Position numbers and translations under genes: made by a program. A model generated the notes under the pieces. That model made no database searches. It was not told where the DNA came from and worked only from the letters and a program-made list of their open reading frames with translations. Of a stretch of 13,337 nucleotides of DNA, positions 8,323-13,337 are shown piece after piece. The DNA is taken from positions 1 through 13,337 of the forward strand of contig NZ_JABBDR010000003.1 of the NCBI RefSeq assembly GCF_018854495.1. Reading direction: 5' to 3'. This DNA comes from Acidithiobacillus ferruginosus. Lineage in GTDB: Bacteria; Pseudomonadota; Gammaproteobacteria; Acidithiobacillales; Acidithiobacillaceae. The stretch's first letter is position 1; each line of letters opens with the position of its first letter.

Positions 8323-8338
8323 TACACTAGCGGGCCAC
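8323..8338 (+). promoter_or_regulatory. Candidate -10 and GC-rich discriminator for the tRNA-Ser gene
   Basis: TACACT at 8323-8328 is followed by a GC-rich stretch leading straight into the tRNA at 8339. A GC-rich discriminator is typical of stable-RNA promoters under stringent control. No good -35 is visible at the right spacing (TTGCGT at 8292 is too far), so this is tentative. A second TATAAT at 8267-8272 also lacks a partner. Confidence 0.3.
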
Positions 8339-8648
8339 GGAGGTGTGGCAGAGCGGTTGATTGCACCGGTCTTGTCCCCAATCGAGCCCCTGCCGGGAAA
8401 CGGGCAGGGTGACAGGAATCAAATTCGGCGAATCCCCTGGTTTATCCGAGGTAACGCCGAGCCAAGCCGGAAAGGTTCCGGAAGGTGTAGAGATCAGACG
8501 GTTCCCACCTACAGCCTTATGGCCATGGTGAAGGCATGATCCAGACTCCAAAAGGGCCCTCTTGGTCCTGTGGCGAAAGCCATGGTGGGTAAGGAAAACC
8601 GGCAGGGGTTAACGCCCCTCGTGAGTTCGAATCTCACCGCCTCCGCCA
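8339..8648 (+). tRNA. tRNA-Ser(UGA) interrupted by a group I intron
   Basis: Exon 1 is 8339-8373 and exon 2 is 8594-8648; joined they give a 90-nt class II tRNA with genome-encoded CCA. The acceptor stem pairs 8339-8345 with 8638-8644 (one G-U), the discriminator is G8645, and CCA is 8646-8648. The anticodon stem is CCGGU (8366-8370) with ACCGG (8598-8602). The spliced loop reads CUUGAAA, giving anticodon UGA, which decodes UCA and related serine codons. The long variable arm (AGGGG/GCCCC) after the anticodon arm marks a serine-type tRNA. The T arm is GTGAG-TTCGAAT-CTCAC at 8621-8637. The unspliced gene has a split anticodon (U34, then G35-A36) and cannot give a working tRNA; splicing is required. 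A standard scan that does not allow introns may miss it. Confidence 0.95.
8374..8593 (+). ncRNA. Group I self-splicing intron (IC3-like) inside tRNA-Ser(UGA)
   Basis: The 220-nt intron follows exon U8373 and ends in G8593, meeting both group I rules. P1 is three pairs: exon CUU 8371-8373 with GAG 8384-8386, including the U-G splice-site wobble. P10 is G8594-C8383 and A8595-U8382. P2 pairs 8388-8394 with 8403-8409. P3 pairs GGAAUC 8415-8420 with GGUUCC 8500-8505. P4 pairs 8424-8430 with 8455-8461. P6a is a hairpin at 8467-8481. P7 is GAUCA 8492-8496 with UGAUC 8537-8541, and G8492-C8541 is the expected guanosine-binding pair. A P9 hairpin with a GAAA tetraloop lies at 8571-8582. The core strings CAAAUUCGGCG, ACGCCGAGCCAAGC and GAAGGUGUAGAGA recall, from memory, the Azoarcus tRNA-Ile intron of subgroup IC3. 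It encodes no homing endonuclease. Confidence 0.92.
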
Positions 8649-8826
8649 CATAATTGAAGTAACATAATGATATTTAAGCGAGTTATTTTTATGTGGCAGG
8701 CAACGTCTGCCCTATCGTCTGCCCCGCTGATTTTGTAATGAACGGAAAGCTGGATGAGCATCCTCTGCCCTGTGGCCAGCCGTCGCATAAACATCAACGA
8801 CAACCACAAGACAAGGAACACCGCGC
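8649..8826. other. Intergenic stretch after tRNA-Ser
   Basis: A/T-rich at first (8649-8690), then mixed. A short GGCAG/CTGCC stem lies at 8695-8711 but has no T tract, so it is not a convincing terminator. AAGGA shortly before 8827 could be the old ribosome binding site of the phospholipase D remnant. No gene seen. Confidence 0.5.
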
Positions 8827-9341
8827 ATGCTCTACATTGAACCCCATGCTGGCCCCGCACCTATGGTTCAGGTGATCACCGATGCGCGGCACACGGTGGA
8901 CCTCAATGTTTACTACCTGTCGAGCAAGCCCATTTTATCAGCATTACGTCGCGCCCACGCCCGTGGCGTGAATGTCCGGGTGATTCTCGACCAGCATCAG
9001 TGCCGAAGATCAACGCAACGTCGCTGATCTGGAGCAGCACGGCGTGCAGGTGCGGCTAATGCCCAAGTCACCCATCTACATGCATGCCAAGGCGGAAATC
9101 GCTGGGGGATGAGGCTTTCATCGGGTCGGAAAATTACAGCACATCCTCTCTGGACGAAAACCGGGAAATGGGGCTGATCCTGCGTGGCCGTGAGGCCGCA
9201 CCGTTGCGGACGCAGTTTGACCAGGATTGGCGCCTGAAAACCTTATCGGCATCGGTCAATGGCTCTTCCAGACTGATGTCTTTCAGCAGCGAAAGCAAAT
9301 TTAGCTCCAGAGTTGGCACTGTTGTATCTGATCAACCGTGA
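8827..9341 (+). pseudogene. Frameshifted phospholipase D-like protein remnant
   Basis: Three consecutive reading frames together spell one phospholipase D-like (HKD family) protein. Frame one from 8827 gives MLYIEPHAGPAP...VDLNVYYLSSKPILSALRRAHARGVNVRVILDQHQ. Removing one base near 9001 continues as AEDQRNVADLEQHGVQVRLMP...YMHAKAEIAGG, containing the HxK of the catalytic motif. A second shift in the GGGGG run near 9104-9109 continues as DEAFIGSENYSTSSLDENREMGLIL, the typical region after HxK. The spacing from Lys to FIGSEN looks one residue short of the usual pattern, so the motif Asp may be displaced or lost. Homology ends near FDQDW (about 9235); the residues after that to 9341 look unrelated. 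No signal peptide is seen, unlike the exported endonuclease Nuc. Family function would be a phosphodiesterase (nuclease or phospholipase). Two sequencing errors in one gene are possible but less likely than real decay. Confidence 0.75.
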
Positions 9342-9601
9342 AGGGGTGTTTCCCCCTTGGATATACGAGAAACAACTCGATCATCATAAAATGCTGCGGT
9401 TTCTCGAACAGCTTTCGACGGGACGCAACCCTCATAGAGGCAGTTGCCGCTCATGACGCCTTTGGAATCCACCATAAGTACCTGTCTACCAGTTTTTGCC
9501 AATCGAAAGGCAGCGGGATAAGCCCCGCCACCCGCACCGATACACAGCAAAGGTACTTCCTGAATAGATATATTCGTAGTCTCCAATCCGCTAACGCCCA
9601 A
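9332..9601 (-). pseudogene. N-terminal fragment of a flavin disulfide reductase (lipoamide dehydrogenase / mercuric reductase type)
   Basis: The visible 89 codons contain the FAD-binding Rossmann start LLCIGAGGGAYPAAFRLAKTG, the strand-end acidic residue in VLMVDSKG, and the redox-active disulfide block GNCLYEGCVPSKAVRE. This is the diagnostic N-terminus of class I pyridine nucleotide-disulfide oxidoreductases, which are normally 450-480 residues long. The frame then stops after ETPLHG; the rest of the FAD domain, the NAD domain and the dimer interface are absent, and I could not recover them in other frames. There is no good ATG or ribosome binding site; the frame is continuous upstream, through a TAA at 9602-9604, with the small ORF at 9602-9706. 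It is a broken relic that cannot make a working enzyme. Confidence 0.72.
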
Positions 9602-9706
9602 TTACGTATTCAGTATAATACGGTGACCCAGCTTAACCAGGCTGCCGAGATCCTTCTTCTCGAAACGCAGGGTGATGCCCGATGAATCTTTCGCTAAAAT
9701 TTCCAT
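9602..9706 (-). CDS. Small ORF of 34 codons with a strong ribosome binding site
   Basis: The start ATG (9704-9706) is preceded by AGAGGAGG at a good spacing, the best ribosome binding site in this stretch. The product, MEILAKDSSGITLRFEKKDL plus 14 more residues, is charged and has no membrane segment or known motif I recognise. It lies about 70 bases after the ndh stop on the same strand and could be on its transcript. Its TAA is in frame with the flavin disulfide reductase fragment, so it may be the true N-terminus of a larger decayed gene rather than a complete small protein. Function unknown. Confidence 0.4.
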   Translation of the reverse strand: MEILAKDSSGITLRFEKKDLGSLVKLGHRIILNT

Positions 9707-9737
9707 GTGGCCTCCTCTTGATAGGAAAACCAATATT

Positions 9738-9765
9738 GCCAGGCCGGATTTTATGCCGGGATGGC
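9738..9765 (-). terminator. Weak hairpin after ndh, possible terminator
   Basis: GCCA 9738-9741 pairs with TGGC 9762-9765 and CCGG 9744-9747 with CCGG 9756-9759, separated by a 2x2 internal loop. On the minus strand the hairpin is followed by AATATTGGTTTT, a loose T-rich tail. It would end the GMC-MFS-ndh operon, but the stem is short. Confidence 0.35.
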
Positions 9766-9776
9766 TGGGTATAGGC

Positions 9777-11036
9777 TCACAGATCGGAAGAATCGGGAGG
9801 AGACCGAATGAGTTCCACGGCGGCGCCGTGGCGCAGGTAATCCGTTCCCCAGTCGAGCAGGGTGAGCAGGCGATTGCGGGTACCGATGATGCGGTAGAGG
9901 TGCAGGCCCAGCCAGAGCAGCCATGCGCTCCAGCCATGCCAGTACAGATGCCAGCGTTCGATCTGGCAGACGGCATCGAAACGGCCGAGGACGGCCATGC
10001 TGCCAGGGTCCCGGTAGGCGAAGGGGGAAGGGAGGGGGCGCCCTTGCCGTTGGGATTGCAGCACCAGGGCGGCGTGGCGGGCACTCTGCAGGGCAAAGGG
10101 CGCAACCTGGGGCCAAAACTCATCATCGCTGCCATAGGTCAGGTCACCGAGGATGAAGACCTCGGGGTGTCCCGGCAGGCGCAGGTGGGGATCGACGATG
10201 ATTCGCCCGCCGGGCCCCTTGGCGCCGGGCAGGGTGGCTGCCAGCGGATTGGCCGTTACGCCGGCGGTCCAGACCAGGGTATGGGCAGGAATGGCCGGGT
10301 CCGGCTGGCATTGCACGGTTTGCCCATCAAATCCCAGGACATGGGTGTGAAAGCGCAGTTGGGCGCCGAGTTTTTGCAGCTTGCCTGCGGCTTGGGCCTG
10401 GAGGGGGGCGGCAAAGCCGGGAAGCAGAGCTGCGCCGCCCTGCACCAACGTGACTTGCAGCTCTTCCAGGCGCAATTCCGGGTAGTCGCGGGGGAGCAAG
10501 ACGCGCACGAGTTCCAGCAGGGCAGCGCAAAATTCCACCCCGGTGGGGCCGCCTCCGGCAATGACGAAGCTGAGCCAGCGCCGCCGTTCGGCGGGGTCGG
10601 TGCAATGGCTGGCTGCTTCCAGGGCGCTGAAGGTGCGCGAACGGACCGCTTCCGCCGCTTCCATGCCTTTGAGCTGCAGGGCATGGCTGGCGATGGCGGC
10701 ATTGCCGAAAAAGTTGGTGACCGTGCCGAGGGCGATGAATAGGTAATCATAGGGAAGGACGTCACCGCCATCGAGAACGATCGAACGTTGGGGAAGGTCC
10801 AATCGGGCGACCCGCCCCAGGCGAAAATGCAGGCCGCCGCCGCGCAAGAGGCGCCTTTGCGGAGTGGCGATGGCCTCCGCCTGGAGATCTCCGGCAGCCA
10901 CTTGGTAGAGGAGAGGCTGGAAGAGATGATAGTTGCGCTGGTCGATAAGGGTCACCTCCAGCCCTTGCCCTCGGAGGGCGCGGGCGGCGGCGGTGCCGGC
11001 AAAACCGCCGCCGAGAATGAGGACACGTTCAGTCAT
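9777..11036 (-). CDS. ndh: Type II NADH dehydrogenase (NDH-2), single-subunit NAD(P)H:quinone oxidoreductase
   Basis: A 419-residue flavoprotein, the normal NDH-2 length. It passes electrons from NAD(P)H through FAD to quinone at the inner face of the membrane without pumping protons. The FAD-binding Rossmann motif is LGGGFAG at 8-14; the NAD-binding fold begins at IAGGGPTGVE (159-168); TLVWTAGV and VFILGDLTY are conserved family blocks. The C-terminus, with GWSAWLLWLGLHLYRI followed by RNRLLTLLDWGTDYL, is the amphipathic membrane anchor typical of NDH-2. At the end of the second NAD-domain strand, where NADH-specific enzymes usually have an acidic residue, there is Gln199 (TLVQGG), so NADPH use is possible. 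The start codon overlaps the MFS stop by eight bases (ATGACTGA). Sulfide:quinone reductase is unlikely because its catalytic cysteines are absent. Confidence 0.9.
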   Translation of the reverse strand: MTERVLILGGGFAGTAAARALRGQGLEVTLIDQRNYHLFQPLLYQVAAGDLQAEAIATPQRRLLRGGGLHFRLGRVARLDLPQRSIVLDGGDVLPYDYLFIALGTVTNFFGNAAIASHALQLKGMEAAEAVRSRTFSALEAASHCTDPAERRRWLSFVIAGGGPTGVEFCAALLELVRVLLPRDYPELRLEELQVTLVQGGAALLPGFAAPLQAQAAGKLQKLGAQLRFHTHVLGFDGQTVQCQPDPAIPAHTLVWTAGVTANPLAATLPGAKGPGGRIIVDPHLRLPGHPEVFILGDLTYGSDDEFWPQVAPFALQSARHAALVLQSQRQGRPLPSPFAYRDPGSMAVLGRFDAVCQIERWHLYWHGWSAWLLWLGLHLYRIIGTRNRLLTLLDWGTDYLRHGAAVELIRSPPDSSDL

Positions 11037-12186
11037 GGGGCCCGGCCCCTTGTGCACGGGCAGGCTGGCTATTGCGCCAGGCCAGCCAGAAGAGGGGGAT
11101 GGCCCAGAGGGCCGATAGGGTATAGATGGGACCGAGGCGGAGCAGATCCTGCAGGGGACCGAGCCCGAAGGAGCCGATGCCTTCGCCCACCATGAGGGCC
11201 CCGACCAGGAGCCCGGCCATCTGGGTGCCTTCCTGGGGGTGAGCCGCAATGCCGTAGGCCATGCTGTAGGGGTAGTAGATGCCGCAGGCGGCCCCGGCGG
11301 CGGTGAAGGCTATGAGCAGGGCGCTGGCGGTGATGAGTTGGGGGATGAGGAGGAAGCACGCGGCGATCCCCAGGGGGGCGAGCAGATAGACGATCCGGCG
11401 ATGCAGCAAGCGGTTGGGAATGAAGCCCAGGGCAAAGCGCGCGGCGGTCATGCCGCCCCAGAAAAGGGCCAGGGCGAGGGCGCCGCTGGCGGCGGGCAGG
11501 CCGCGGTTGACGCTGACCAGGATATTGGCCCAACTGCCGAAGCTGCCTTCGCAGATGGCGTAGATCAGCACGGCGCCGGCAAAGGGCAGCATGGAACGGC
11601 GCCAGGCGCGCAGTCCGCCCAGCTCCGCTGGACCCTCGGCGGCAATGGGCAGCAGGAGCAGGGCCAGCCAGGCAAGGGCGAGGAGGGCCGGCCAGCCGGC
11701 CCAGCCGATGCTGCTGCGAAAGCCTTCGAGGATCAGGGGCGAGATTGCGGTGGCGCCGCCGATGACGGCGTTGAGGATGGTCACCGCCGCTGCGGCGGCT
11801 CCGGCAAAGAGGAGGGAGGCCGAGCGGTTGATGGCGGCGTTGGTGAGGCCGAAGCCGATGCCGAGGAGGAGCGTTTCGGCAAGGATCAGTCCATACGCAA
11901 GACCGCTGCCCGCAAAGGCGGCGGCGACCAGCAGGAACATGGCGGCGGCGTTGCTCAACGCCCCCAGGCGAAAGACGCCGGAGCCGCCGAGACGGCTGTG
12001 GATGCCGCCGGCGGCCAGGGCGCTGAGGATGGCGCCGAGGATCTCGGGAAAATACAGGAATCCATAGGCGCTGCTGCCGAAAGCGTAAGGGGCCTGGTGC
12101 AGGATGTGGCCCAGGGCGGGGATCATGACGAAGGCTGCCCCCTGCAAAAAGCCCGCAGTGTAGACGGCGGTGGTGCCGCGTTTCAC
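11029..12186 (-). CDS. Major facilitator superfamily transporter
   Basis: A 385-residue protein with about 12 hydrophobic segments and short loops, the layout of an MFS permease. There is no signal peptide. A basic cytoplasmic stretch sits mid-protein after the sixth segment (LRAWRRSMLP), as in MFS carriers. I see no substrate-specific motif; the C-terminal half has many Gly/Ala positions typical of the superfamily. The start is GTG at 12186: it overlaps the stop of the upstream GMC gene as GTGA, and AGGGG lies in the preceding bases. Its own stop overlaps the ndh start. Being between an FAD oxidoreductase and NDH-2, it may import the substrate or export the product of that oxidoreductase, but this is guesswork. 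Sugar, organic-acid or drug transport are all possible. Confidence 0.82.
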   Translation of the reverse strand: MKRGTTAVYTAGFLQGAAFVMIPALGHILHQAPYAFGSSAYGFLYFPEILGAILSALAAGGIHSRLGGSGVFRLGALSNAAAMFLLVAAAFAGSGLAYGLILAETLLLGIGFGLTNAAINRSASLLFAGAAAAAVTILNAVIGGATAISPLILEGFRSSIGWAGWPALLALAWLALLLLPIAAEGPAELGGLRAWRRSMLPFAGAVLIYAICEGSFGSWANILVSVNRGLPAASGALALALFWGGMTAARFALGFIPNRLLHRRIVYLLAPLGIAACFLLIPQLITASALLIAFTAAGAACGIYYPYSMAYGIAAHPQEGTQMAGLLVGALMVGEGIGSFGLGPLQDLLRLGPIYTLSALWAIPLFWLAWRNSQPARAQGAGPHD

Positions 12187-13337
12187 GCCCAGGCCCCTGT
12201 TTTGAAGCGCTCGGCCAGATGCGCGGCGACGCGGATGGCATTGGCCATGATGGTGAGGGAGGGGTTGACCGCGCTGATGGAGGGCATGAAGGAGGCGTCT
12301 ACGACGTAGAGGTTGGCGAGGTCATGGGCCTTGCAAAAGGGATCGAGGACGCTGTCCTTGGGGTCTTCGCCAAAACGGCAGGTTCCCACCTGATGGGCAG
12401 TGGCGGAAATGCCCATGGCCTGAAAGAAGACCATGGGGAAGCCGGCCTGGTGGAGGATCCTGCGCCATTGGGCGCAGAGGCGCTGGTGGCTTTCGCGGTT
12501 TTTGGGCTGCCAGGCGAGGCGGATATGGCCATCGCTGTCGAGGGTGACCCGGTTGCTGGCGTCGGGCAGGTCTTCGGTGGTGAGCCACCAGTCTACGGAG
12601 TGGCTGGCGGTCCAGGCGCTGACGGGGATGGGGAGCAGGGGCTGTTGGGCATGGAGCAGCGCCGGAGTGACCTTGCCGAGATTCTGGATGTGGCCGAGGG
12701 GATAGGGATAATCGGGGTCGCCCGAGTCGTCGTAAAAATCGTTGATGGCCAGGGTCTTCTGGAAGACGGTGGTGTTTTCCTGAGCAGCATTGAGGGCCAT
12801 GCAGGCGCTATTGAGATGGCACATGTAGTTGCGCCCGACCTGATCGCTGCTGTTGGCGAGACCTTGGGGCGCGGTGGCATCGGCGGAGGCGAGGAGGAGG
12901 GCGGCGGAGTTTACGGCGCCGGCGGCGAGGACGACGACGCGGGCGCGCAGGGCGCCCTGATCGGTTTCCACACCTTCCACTCCCTTGCCGTCGGCGCCGC
13001 GCAGCAGGCGCAGGACGCGATGCCGGGTGAGTAGGCGGACGTTGGCGTGCGCCAGGGCGGGGGTGACGCCGCAGACTTCGGCATCGCCCTTGGCGCGCAG
13101 CATGCAGGGGAAGCCGTCACAGGTGGGGCAACGCACGCAGGGGCTATGGGCGGGGTCTTCATCGTGGCGCTGGAGGGCGAGGGGGAGGGGAAAGGGGTGC
13201 AACCCCATATTCCGCAATTTTTGCTCCAGGGCCGCGAGGGTGGGCTCATGGGGGAATGGGGGAAAGGCGAAGGCACCGCGGGGCGGTTCCAGGGGATCGG
13301 CACCGGCCTTGCCGTGGGTGAAGTACCATGCCTCGGC
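12183..13337 (-). CDS. GMC-family FAD oxidoreductase, 5' end outside the window
   Basis: The frame is open through the last base, so the N-terminal FAD-binding Rossmann motif is missing; 384 residues are visible, starting AEAWYFTHGKAGADPLEPP. The family is identified by VVVLAAGAVNSAALLLAS (FAD-domain segment), the HQVGTCRFG block and the C-terminal NLYVVDASFMPS...NPSLTIMANAIR. His315 and Asn358 of the visible part match the catalytic His-Asn pair of GMC oxidases and dehydrogenases. A cysteine cluster CVRCPTCDGFPC (Cys67, 70, 73, 78) could form disulfides or hold a metal or cluster; it is typical of a bacterial subgroup. GMC enzymes oxidise alcohols such as sugars, choline or sterols; the substrate here is unknown. 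It is the first visible gene of an operon with the MFS transporter and ndh, with which it could share electrons via quinone. GC content is high. Confidence 0.87.
   Translation of the reverse strand, partial: AEAWYFTHGKAGADPLEPPRGAFAFPPFPHEPTLAALEQKLRNMGLHPFPLPLALQRHDEDPAHSPCVRCPTCDGFPCMLRAKGDAEVCGVTPALAHANVRLLTRHRVLRLLRGADGKGVEGVETDQGALRARVVVLAAGAVNSAALLLASADATAPQGLANSSDQVGRNYMCHLNSACMALNAAQENTTVFQKTLAINDFYDDSGDPDYPYPLGHIQNLGKVTPALLHAQQPLLPIPVSAWTASHSVDWWLTTEDLPDASNRVTLDSDGHIRLAWQPKNRESHQRLCAQWRRILHQAGFPMVFFQAMGISATAHQVGTCRFGEDPKDSVLDPFCKAHDLANLYVVDASFMPSISAVNPSLTIMANAIRVAAHLAERFKTGAWA

Noticed and set aside
8327..8551. ORFs on both strands within the tRNA intron (including 8345-8539 +)
   Set aside because: They overlap the tRNA exon and intron core, have no homing-endonuclease motif and no ribosome binding site.
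8374..8593. Reading the split tRNA as a partial or pseudo tRNA
   Set aside because: Both exons are complete, join without loss, and the insert folds as a group I core with correct splice-site bases.
8695..8711. Hairpin after tRNA-Ser as terminator
   Set aside because: Only five pairs and no following T tract.
8609..8860. Minus-strand ORF ending in GGGGEIRTHEGR
   Set aside because: This is the antisense of the tRNA-Ser 3' half; the same peptide appears as a spurious protein in many genomes.
9672..10742. 356-codon plus-strand ORF opposite ndh
   Set aside because: Low-complexity Gly/Gln/Ala composition typical of antisense frames in GC-rich genes; the minus frame is clearly ndh.
11239..12309. 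356-codon plus-strand ORF opposite the MFS gene, and 12219-13034 opposite the GMC gene
   Set aside because: Antisense shadows rich in Gly, Glu and Ala; the opposite frames carry well-defined families.
1..13337. CRISPR arrays, insertion sequences, long direct repeats
   Set aside because: None seen by eye; no transposase-like frame and no regularly spaced repeats.

Overview
The window looks like a chromosomal piece of an acidophilic, hopanoid-making proteobacterium; Acidithiobacillus or a close relative is the best guess. The basis is a hopanoid-biosynthesis gene set (hpnL-like, hpnH, hpnM) next to mlaA/vacJ and a complete gatCAB operon (glutamine-tRNA made by transamidation), plus signal-peptide and codon style. 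This is inference from gene content, not a database match.

Region 1 (1-7517, + strand). A tightly packed series: the 3' part of an hpnL-like membrane protein, a ferritin-like di-iron protein that overlaps it by 4 bases, then hpnH (radical SAM adenosylhopane synthase) behind a recognisable extended -10 promoter, hpnM (MlaC/Ttg2D-like periplasmic lipid carrier), mlaA (outer-membrane lipoprotein), and gatC-gatA-gatB. From hpnH on, gaps are short or stop/start codons overlap, so hopanoid assembly and trafficking, phospholipid homeostasis and Gln-tRNA formation may share one transcript. A GC-rich hairpin after gatB probably ends it.

Region 2 (7592-8338). A convergent gene for a small exported protein with an SCP-2-like sterol-carrier C-terminal motif. 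It lies close to the hopanoid and lipid-transport genes.

Region 3 (8339-8648). The most striking element: a tRNA-Ser(UGA) gene whose anticodon is split between U34 and G35 by a 220-nt ORF-less group I intron. P1, P2, P3, P4, P6a, P7, P9 and P10 pairings can be drawn by eye, and the core resembles the Azoarcus tRNA-Ile intron. The gene yields a normal 90-nt class II tRNA only after splicing.

Region 4 (8649-9776). A decaying stretch downstream of the tRNA: a twice-frameshifted phospholipase D-like gene (+), the N-terminal stub of a flavin disulfide reductase (-), and a 34-codon ORF with a strong ribosome binding site (-). This could be the scar of an old insertion next to a tRNA.

Region 5 (9777-13337, - strand). 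A GC-rich, translationally overlapped operon read right to left: a GMC-family FAD oxidoreductase (5' end outside the window), an MFS transporter and a type II NADH dehydrogenase. It suggests substrate oxidation, transport and quinone reduction working together. Its base composition differs from Region 1, so it may be accessory.
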